From NCBI GenBank assembly GCA_002421605.1, contig DISJ01000016.1:103036-167035 (forward strand): 64,000 nt of DNA. The letters are read 5' to 3'. Position 1 is the first letter of the stretch. Each line of letters begins with the position of its first letter. The position numbers and the translations under genes are program-made. Positions 58,353-64,000 of the stretch are shown here, piece by piece. This DNA comes from Rhodobacteraceae bacterium UBA6213. Its GTDB lineage: Bacteria; Pseudomonadota; Alphaproteobacteria; Rhodobacterales; Rhodobacteraceae. The notes beneath the pieces were generated by a model. It had not been told where the DNA came from. It was given only the letters and a program-made list of their open reading frames with translations, and ran no database searches.

Positions 58353-58525
58353 TGACCTACTCGCTCTTGTATCCCTGATGCAGATTAGGGTCGTGAACTG
58401 GTTTTTTCAATGCTTATAAATCCATTCGGGGCAGAGCTGCAGGCCCTGCAGCCCTTGCCTAGGGCTTTGAGCGAGTGCTAGATGCCCTGCAGATGGGCTA
58501 ATGCGGCGGCGGAGGGGCGGTGGCA

Positions 58526-59035
58526 ATGACGGGAAATCCCACGTTTTTCAGCAAGGAAGACCTGCTGCGCTGTTCGCGCGGCGAAATGTTCGGTCCGGGT
58601 AATGCGCAGCTTCCGGCACCGCCGATGCTGATGATGGACCGTATCACAGAAATTTCCGCCGATGGCGGGCTGCACGGCAAAGGCCATGTGGTCGCCGAAT
58701 TCGACATTACACCCGACTTGTGGTTCTTTGAATGTCACTTTCCGGGTAATCCGATCATGCCCGGTTGCCTCGGGCTGGACGGGCTTTGGCAGCTGACCGG
58801 TTTCAACCTTGGCTGGCGCGGCTGGCTGGGGCGCGGGTATGCGTTGGGGGTGGGCGAGGTCAAGCTGACCGGAATGGTGCGCCCTGATCGCAAGATGCTG
58901 CGCTACTTTGTCGATTACACCAAGGCAATCCAGACCCGCCGCCTGACCATGGGCGTGGCCGATGGCCGCGTCGAGGCGGATGGAGAAACGATTTATCTTG
59001 TCAAGGACATGAAGGTCGCTCTTTCGCAGACCTGA
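58526..59035 (+). CDS. fabA: 3-hydroxydecanoyl-ACP dehydratase/isomerase
   Basis: 169 residues from ATG 58526; a GTG six bases upstream is less suitably spaced from GGAGGGG. It dehydrates and isomerises to introduce the cis double bond of unsaturated fatty acids. The catalytic histidine is H71 in FECHFPGNPIMPG, with the partner aspartate in GCLGLDGLWQ. It begins the fabA-fabB-fabI operon. Confidence 0.97.
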   Translation: MTGNPTFFSKEDLLRCSRGEMFGPGNAQLPAPPMLMMDRITEISADGGLHGKGHVVAEFDITPDLWFFECHFPGNPIMPGCLGLDGLWQLTGFNLGWRGWLGRGYALGVGEVKLTGMVRPDRKMLRYFVDYTKAIQTRRLTMGVADGRVEADGETIYLVKDMKVALSQT

Positions 59036-59059
59036 CCTATGCCACTGAAGGAGGCCGCC

Positions 59060-60289
59060 ATGCGCCGCGTTGTCATTACCGGGTTAGGGATCATCTCGCC
59101 CATCGGAAACTCGGCTGAAGAGGTGACCCAGTCGCTGCGCGACGGGCGTTCGGGCATCATTGCCGCCCCTGACTATGCCGAACACGGCTTTCGCAGCCAA
59201 GTTAAGGGCCAGCCGCAGATCGTGCTTGAAGAACATATCGACAAGCGCAACTTGCGGTTCATGGGGCCGGGGGCGGCCTACAATTTTCTGTCGATGGAGC
59301 AGGCCATTCGCGATAGCGGGCTGGAAGAAAGCGATATTTCCAATCCGCGCACCGGGCTGATCATGGGGTCGGGCGGAACGTCCACCTCGAACTTCTTTGA
59401 GGCGCATACGACTGTGATCGAGAAAGGTGCGCCCAAGCGCATGGGGCCGTTCATGGTGACGCGCTGCATGTCATCGACCAACTCGGCCTGTCTTGCGACG
59501 CCGTTCAAGATCAAGGGCGTGAACTATTCGATCACCTCGGCTTGCGCCACCAGCGCGCATTGCATCGGCAACGGTGCCGAACTGATCCAGATGGGCAAGC
59601 AGGATATCGTCTTTGCGGGCGGCGGCGAAGAACTGGACTGGACGCTGTCGTGCCTGTTCGATGCAATGGGCGCGATGAGCTCGAAATACAACGACACCCC
59701 CGAAACCGCGAGCCGCGCCTTTGATGCCACGCGCGACGGTTTTGTGATCGCAGGCGGTGGCGGCGTGGTGGTGCTTGAGGAACTGAGCCACGCGCTGGCG
59801 CGCGGCGCGAAGATTTACGCGGAACTGACAGGCTATGGCGCCACCTCGGACGGGTACGACATGGTTGCCCCGTCAGGCGAGGGCGGCGAGCGGGCGATGC
59901 GGCTGGCGCTTTCGACGCTGCCCGAAGGTCGCAAGGTCAGCTACATCAACGCGCATGGCACCTCGACGGTCGCGGGCGATGTAACCGAGGTGCAGGCGGT
60001 CCGCCGGATTTTTGGCGAAGGCAAGATGCCGCCGATTTCGTCGACCAAATCGCTGACCGGGCATAGCCTTGGTGCGACCGGAGCGCACGAGGCGATCTAT
60101 TCGCTTTTGATGATGCAGGAACGTTTCATCGCTGCCTCGGCCAATATCACCCAACTCGACCCTGCGATTCTGCCCGGTGAAATTGCACAGGTCCGCGTCG
60201 ATGACGTCGCCTTCGATTCGGCGCTGTCGAACTCGTTCGGCTTTGGTGGTACCAACGCGTCGCTTCTGTTCAGCAAATACGACGGATGA
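59060..60289 (+). CDS. fabB: 3-oxoacyl-ACP synthase I
   Basis: 409 residues from ATG 59060, supported by GGAGG at 6 bases. It extends the unsaturated acyl chain. The nucleophile is C162 (TSACATSAHC), the histidines lie in NAHGTST and GHSLGATGAHE, and the C terminus has NSFGFGGTNASL. It overlaps fabI by ATGA. Confidence 0.97.
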   Translation: MRRVVITGLGIISPIGNSAEEVTQSLRDGRSGIIAAPDYAEHGFRSQVKGQPQIVLEEHIDKRNLRFMGPGAAYNFLSMEQAIRDSGLEESDISNPRTGLIMGSGGTSTSNFFEAHTTVIEKGAPKRMGPFMVTRCMSSTNSACLATPFKIKGVNYSITSACATSAHCIGNGAELIQMGKQDIVFAGGGEELDWTLSCLFDAMGAMSSKYNDTPETASRAFDATRDGFVIAGGGGVVVLEELSHALARGAKIYAELTGYGATSDGYDMVAPSGEGGERAMRLALSTLPEGRKVSYINAHGTSTVAGDVTEVQAVRRIFGEGKMPPISSTKSLTGHSLGATGAHEAIYSLLMMQERFIAASANITQLDPAILPGEIAQVRVDDVAFDSALSNSFGFGGTNASLLFSKYDG

Positions 60290-61086
60290 ACCAGATGGGC
60301 GAGTTGATGAAAGGCAAGCGTGGGCTTGTCATGGGTGTGGCGAACGATCATTCGATCGCCTGGGGTATCGCGCAGGCGCTGGCCGGCGAAGGCGCGGAAC
60401 TGGCGTTTTCGTATCAAGGCGAGGCTTTCGGGCGCCGGGTTGAGCCGCTGGCGGCATCGCTTGGCTCTGACATTCTGATCGACGTCGATGTGAATGACGA
60501 TGCGAGCCTTGATGCTGCCTTTGCGCGGCTGAAGGCAGCGTGGGGCAGCATGGATTTTTTGATCCATGCGATCGCTTATTCGGACAAGGCCGAACTTACC
60601 GGGCGCTTCATCAACACCAGCCGCGAGAACTTCAAGAACAGCCTTGCGATTTCGTGCTATTCGTTCATCGATGTGTCACGTCGCGCGGCGCAAATGATGC
60701 CGCAGGGTGGAAGCCTGATTACCCTCACCTACGGCGGATCAAACCGCGTGACGCCCTATTACAACGTGATGGGTGTGGCCAAGGCGGCGCTGGAAAGTGC
60801 TGTGCGCTACCTTGCCAATGACCTCGGCCCCGATCAGATTCGCGTCAACGCAATCTCGCCCGGCCCGATGCGCACGCTGGCAGGTGCGGCAATCGGCGGC
60901 GCGCGCAAGACCTATCGGCATACCGAGGCGAACAGCCCACTGCGCCAGAACGCGACGCTGGAGGCGATTGGCGGCACCGCGGTCTATCTGTGTTCGGACT
61001 ACGGGAGTTGCACGACGGGCGATGTGATCATGGTTGACAGCGGCTACCATGTGCTGGGCATGCCGCAACCGGAAAATCTGGGGTGA
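60286..61086 (+). CDS. fabI: Enoyl-ACP reductase (NADH)
   Basis: 266 residues from ATG 60286, the start overlapping the fabB stop; the ATG at 60295 also fits the usual family N terminus. It reduces the enoyl-ACP. NADH binding is seen in LVMGVANDHSIAWGIA, the active site in PYYNVMGVAKAALES (Y and K), and RVNAISPGP. It ends the operon. The enzyme is the typical triclosan-sensitive family; I make no claim on sensitivity here. Confidence 0.95.
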   Translation: MNQMGELMKGKRGLVMGVANDHSIAWGIAQALAGEGAELAFSYQGEAFGRRVEPLAASLGSDILIDVDVNDDASLDAAFARLKAAWGSMDFLIHAIAYSDKAELTGRFINTSRENFKNSLAISCYSFIDVSRRAAQMMPQGGSLITLTYGGSNRVTPYYNVMGVAKAALESAVRYLANDLGPDQIRVNAISPGPMRTLAGAAIGGARKTYRHTEANSPLRQNATLEAIGGTAVYLCSDYGSCTTGDVIMVDSGYHVLGMPQPENLG

Positions 61087-61089
61087 AGG

Positions 61090-61112
61090 GCGGGGGGCTT
61101 TGCGCCCCCCGC
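61090..61112. terminator. Hairpin after fabI
   Basis: GCGGGGGGC and GCCCCCCGC form a perfect 9-bp stem around TTTGC, 4 bases after the fabI stop. No T-run follows; it adjoins the dispersed element at 61114-61141 and may be part of it. Confidence 0.4.
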
Positions 61113-61113
61113 A

Positions 61114-61141
61114 CCCCCCGCAGGATATTTTCACTGAAGCA
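61114..61141 (+). repeat. Dispersed intergenic element, copy 2
   Basis: CCCCCCGCAGGATATTTTCA followed by CTGAAGCA matches the copy at 44245-44271 in its GGATATTT and CTGAAGCA parts. A more diverged AGTATTTTCAGCAACG stretch lies at 55886-55901. Confidence 0.4.
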
Positions 61142-61152
61142 TTTGGGCGCGA

Positions 61153-61749
61153 TCAATCCGGGTTCTGCTTTGGGCGCAGCTGCGCGCGCAGCGGTTCGGT
61201 CTGGTTTTGGAAGGCCGGTGCATCGCCGTAATCCACAAAGGCCGGATAGTAGGGGTGGGGTTCTGCCACGCGGCGCGCGTGTTTGATTGGGCACCAGAAC
61301 TGTTCGGTGCGACCGGCGATTTCACGTGCAAAGGAAATGACGCCGTTGCCATAGCCGCAATAGACGCAGTTGAGTTTTTGAATCCCGTTGAGATAGGCGA
61401 GGTGCTGGCGGTCGATGGCGACATGATCGCGCCGTTTGACCTTGGCGATGCCGTAGATCGGAAAGCAGATCGCCTGAAAGACGGTCACGAATAGATCGAG
61501 CAGGGCCAGTGGCAAAATCAGCGAATAGATCACCGGCGAGGTCAGCACCACCAAGGGTCGGGTTCGCGCCAGAAACACCCCAAGCTTAACGCGCGCCGCG
61601 CGGTGTTGGGCGCGCACGCCTTCTTCGAACACCACGCGGTGGCGAACCACGCTATATCGCAGCGCGGCGCGGCGTTCTTCGAAGGTGGCCTCAAGCTCGG
61701 CTTGAAGCCCGCGCAGCCGTTCCAGCATTGTCTCGATCCGGGTGGTCAT
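61153..61749 (-). CDS. Conserved hypothetical membrane protein with CVYCGYGNG motif
   Basis: 198 residues. A charged N-terminal helix (about 1-50) precedes two adjacent hydrophobic segments (about 65-100), and a soluble part holds CVYCGYGNG and then FWCPIKHARR. The two CxxC-like cysteines plus the later Cys and His could bind a metal. I know no function; similar proteins are found in Proteobacteria as conserved hypotheticals. It converges on fabI. Confidence 0.75.
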   Translation of the reverse strand: MTTRIETMLERLRGLQAELEATFEERRAALRYSVVRHRVVFEEGVRAQHRAARVKLGVFLARTRPLVVLTSPVIYSLILPLALLDLFVTVFQAICFPIYGIAKVKRRDHVAIDRQHLAYLNGIQKLNCVYCGYGNGVISFAREIAGRTEQFWCPIKHARRVAEPHPYYPAFVDYGDAPAFQNQTEPLRAQLRPKQNPD

Positions 61750-61872
61750 TGCGGTCTCCTGAAATTATCGGGCCATTTGATCATGTTTGCTTGGTTCCTG
61801 CCACTTTGCTGCGCGGGGGCTTGCGCCGCACAGCGCGGCGCGCAAGTCTGCATACGAAGTAAGGGGGGCGCG

Positions 61873-62559
61873 ATGGCTATTACAACCTGCGTTTTTGATG
61901 CTTACGGGACGCTCTTAGATGTGAACGCCGCAGCGCGCGCCGTTGCTGGCGAGCCGGGGCACGAGAGCATTGCTGCGGTCTGGCCGAAGTTGGCCGAGGA
62001 TTGGCGGGCAAAACAGTTGCAGTATTCGTGGTTGCGCGCGGTGGCGGGGCAGCACGTGAACTTTTGGCAGGTGACGCAAGACGGGCTTGACTGGGCGCTG
62101 GAGGCTGCAAAGCTGGACGAACCGGCGCTGCGCGCGCGTCTGCTGGCGCTCTACTGGGAACTGCCCGCCTTCCCCGAGGTGCCTGCCATGCTGGCGGCGC
62201 TGAAGGCGCAGGGCTTTGCCACCGCGATCTTGTCGAATGGCTCGCCCAAAATGCTGGCGGGGGCCGTAAAATCGGCCGGGGTGGGCGGTCAGCTTGACGC
62301 GGTTCTTTCGGTTGAAAGTGTTGGCGTGTTCAAGCCCGATGCCTCGGTCTATGCGCTGGTGCCCGAGCATTTCGGATGCCGCGTTGACGAGGTTTTGTTC
62401 GTTTCCTCTAACGGTTGGGATGTGGCGTTTGCGGCGGGCTTTGGTTTTACCACCGCCTGGGTCAACCGCGCCGGTCTGCCGATGGACCGCCTGCCTGCCC
62501 GACCGCAGTATCAATTGCCTGACCTCACTCGTATCCCGGAGCTTGCCCAAAGTGCCTGA
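61873..62559 (+). CDS. HAD-type 2-haloacid dehalogenase (type II)
   Basis: 228 residues from ATG 61873. HAD motif I is FDAYGTLLD, with D8 as the nucleophile; SNGSPKML is motif II, VGVFKPD holds the lysine, and SSNGWD is the last motif. These match L-2-haloacid dehalogenases, though many proteins of the group act on other substrates. It overlaps the alpha/beta hydrolase start by eight bases and lies in an operon with the dehydratase. Confidence 0.9.
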   Translation: MAITTCVFDAYGTLLDVNAAARAVAGEPGHESIAAVWPKLAEDWRAKQLQYSWLRAVAGQHVNFWQVTQDGLDWALEAAKLDEPALRARLLALYWELPAFPEVPAMLAALKAQGFATAILSNGSPKMLAGAVKSAGVGGQLDAVLSVESVGVFKPDASVYALVPEHFGCRVDEVLFVSSNGWDVAFAAGFGFTTAWVNRAGLPMDRLPARPQYQLPDLTRIPELAQSA

Positions 62560-63379
62560 TTTCTTTACCGCCGCCGATGGCGCCCGCCTCGATTTTACCG
62601 ACGAAGGCGAGGGCATGGCGCTGATCGCGCTGGCCGGGCTGACGCGCAATGGTGCCGATTTTGATTATCTCGTGCCGCATCTGCCCAAAGGCGTGCGGTT
62701 AATTCGCCCCGATTATCGAGGCCGAGGCGGCTCGGCCTGGACTGGCGCAAAAACCTACACGGTGCCGCAAGAGGCGCGCGATGTGTTGGCGTTGATGGAT
62801 CATCTGCGCATCGAGCGCGCGGCGATCATCGGCACGTCGCGCGGTGGTCTTATTGGCATGTTTCTGGCTGCGACTGCCAAGGCGCGGTTGCAGGGGCTTT
62901 GCCTCAATGATGTCGGCCCGGCGCTGGAGCGCAAAGGTCTGGAACGGATCTTCGATTACGTCGGCCGTGTGCCGCGCGCCAAAAGCTGGGACGAGTTGGC
63001 CGGGATGTTACCGGGGTTGATGCCGGGATTTGGGAATGTTCCCGCCAGCCGCTGGGGCGAGGAGGTGCGCCATCACTACATCGAAACCGGGCAGGGCTTG
63101 GCACTGCGCTATGATCCCGCACTTCGTGAAGCGTTCCTTGATGCGTTCAAGGGGCCAGAAGCTGATCTTTGGCCCTTGTTTGACGCTTGCGCAGGGTTGC
63201 CGCTGGCGCTGATCCGGGGTGCCAATTCAGACTTGCTCAGCACCGCAAACGCCACCGAAATGCGCCGTCGCAGGCCCGACATGATCTTTACCGAAGTGCC
63301 CGACCGCGCACATGTTCCGTTTCTTGACGAACCCGAGGCGGTGGCGGCGATTTTGGCCTGGCTGGAGGCGATGGCATGA
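62552..63379 (+). CDS. Alpha/beta hydrolase
   Basis: 275 residues from GTG 62552 (GGAG upstream). The nucleophile elbow is GTSRGG (S in G-x-S-x-G), the acid is in LIRGANSDLLS, and the histidine in DRAHVPFLDEP. The substrate is unknown. ATGA coupling to the dehydratase and overlap with the HAD gene make it the middle member of a three-gene unit. Confidence 0.92.
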   Translation: MPDFFTAADGARLDFTDEGEGMALIALAGLTRNGADFDYLVPHLPKGVRLIRPDYRGRGGSAWTGAKTYTVPQEARDVLALMDHLRIERAAIIGTSRGGLIGMFLAATAKARLQGLCLNDVGPALERKGLERIFDYVGRVPRAKSWDELAGMLPGLMPGFGNVPASRWGEEVRHHYIETGQGLALRYDPALREAFLDAFKGPEADLWPLFDACAGLPLALIRGANSDLLSTANATEMRRRRPDMIFTEVPDRAHVPFLDEPEAVAAILAWLEAMA

Positions 63380-64000
63380 ACCGCAGCGACGTTTTGGCGG
63401 CGCAGGAACGGATTGGTGCGCATGTGCGCAAGACGCCGTTGCTGAGTTCGCCCGCGCTGGATGCCTTGGCGGGGGGGCGGCGGGTCCTGTTGAAGGCGGA
63501 ATGTCTGCAGCACACTGGCAGCTTCAAGGCGCGCGGCGGTTGGTCGGCGCTGTCGGCGCTGGCGCCAGAGGTGCGCGCGCGCGGTGTCATCGCGTTCAGT
63601 TCGGGCAATCATGCGCAGGGTGTGGCGCGTGCCGCTGCGGCCTTTGGCGTAAGCGCGGTGATCGTGATGCCATCTGATGCGCCAGCGGTGAAGATTGCCA
63701 ATACCCGCGCGTTGGGGGCAGAGGTGGTGCTCTACGACCGCGCCACCGATGATCGCGACGCGATTGGCGCGCACATGGCAGAGGCGCGTGGGTTGACGCT
63801 GGTCAAGCCCTTCGATGACCCGATGGTGATTGCAGGGCAGGGGACCATTGGGCTTGAGTTGTTGGACGAGCTGCCCGAGGGCTGGCAGGGCGAGGTGCTG
63901 GTGCCTTGCGGTGGCGGCGGCATGAGTGCTGGAATTGCGCTGGCGCTAGAAGGCAGCGGCGCGCGCGTACGCCCGGTCGAACCTGCGGGGTTTGATGATA
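63376..64000 (+). CDS. Threonine/serine dehydratase (3' truncated)
   Basis: The first 208 residues of a PLP enzyme that continues past the window end. The PLP lysine is in GSFKARGGW (near residue 53), SSGNHAQG follows, and the phosphate loop is CGGGGMSAG near residue 180. These features fit the threonine ammonia-lyase/serine racemase family; the specific reaction cannot be set from this part. The ATG overlaps the hydrolase stop (ATGA). Confidence 0.9.
   Translation, partial: MNRSDVLAAQERIGAHVRKTPLLSSPALDALAGGRRVLLKAECLQHTGSFKARGGWSALSALAPEVRARGVIAFSSGNHAQGVARAAAAFGVSAVIVMPSDAPAVKIANTRALGAEVVLYDRATDDRDAIGAHMAEARGLTLVKPFDDPMVIAGQGTIGLELLDELPEGWQGEVLVPCGGGGMSAGIALALEGSGARVRPVEPAGFDD

Noticed and set aside
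58437..58492. CTGCAG repeats between irr and fabA as an Irr box
   Set aside because: The sequence is GC-rich and unlike the AT-rich ICE boxes of Irr; three short palindromic copies can arise by chance.

Overview
The window is a densely packed, GC-rich chromosomal segment of an alphaproteobacterium of the order Rhodobacterales (family Rhodobacteraceae or a close relative). Three things point there: a SAM/SAH-type riboswitch directly upstream of metK (a class described from Rhodobacterales), an irr gene divergent from fabA-fabB-fabI, and the order rpsA - ihfB - lapA-like - trpF - trpB. Most of the window is core housekeeping sequence in short operons with ATGA/GTGA overlaps. I see no insertion sequence, prophage, integrase or CRISPR array, and no gene-free stretch longer than about 300 bases.

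Layout. 1-6.2 kb: end of a VC_2705-type sodium/solute symporter, a cNMP/CBS/DUF294 nucleotidyltransferase-like protein, a small membrane protein, a response regulator, and a fusion of a degenerate membrane sensor-kinase module with a DEDDh exonuclease. 6.2-16.8 kb: pyrD operon, a variant 5'-nucleotidase, a YedK/HMCES-type protein, tRNA-Gly(TCC), a 44-aa basic protein, a 1194-aa hydantoinase/oxoprolinase, a glycosyltransferase-like protein, miaB. 17-22 kb: an OmpA-like protein and a lipoprotein sharing a duplicated 32-residue motif, then phoH-ybeY-corC-lnt. 22-31.8 kb: riboswitch-metK, trmB, aroA-(membrane protein)-cmk-rpsA, ihfB-lapA-trpF-GNAT-trpB. 31.9-33.7 kb: two secreted PepSY-like proteins with very acidic repeat tails and a membrane-anchored LuxR-type regulator. 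33.7-39.2 kb: a MarR/GbsR-like regulator with galM and a degenerate dgoK homologue, then zinc uptake (znuA divergent from zur-znuC-znuB with Zur-like boxes). 39.3-42.8 kb: a CAP-domain protein and yjbF-yjbH. 42.9-53.1 kb: a catabolic cluster (DadA-like FAD enzyme, iron alcohol dehydrogenase, aldehyde dehydrogenase, glutamine-synthetase-like ligase, DctPMQ TRAP transporter, N-formylglutamate-amidohydrolase-like enzyme) with a divergent RpiR regulator. 53-64 kb: MFS transporter, rplY-pth, a serine hydrolase and DUF2237 protein, irr, fabA-fabB-fabI, a conserved membrane protein, and a HAD dehalogenase - alpha/beta hydrolase - threonine/serine dehydratase operon cut by the window end.

How the parts work together. 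Zinc homeostasis is a self-contained regulon. The 43-53 kb cluster reads as import of a small organic solute followed by ligation to glutamate, two oxidation steps and hydrolysis, similar in logic to the Puu pathway. The most unusual items are the sensor-exonuclease fusion in the symporter cluster, the paired PepSY/acidic-tail proteins beside a membrane-bound LuxR regulator, the shared WIDPDGC motif of the OmpA/lipoprotein pair, and a DgoK homologue lacking its usual N-terminal phosphate-binding motif. All functions were assigned by reading the translated sequence; no database search was run.
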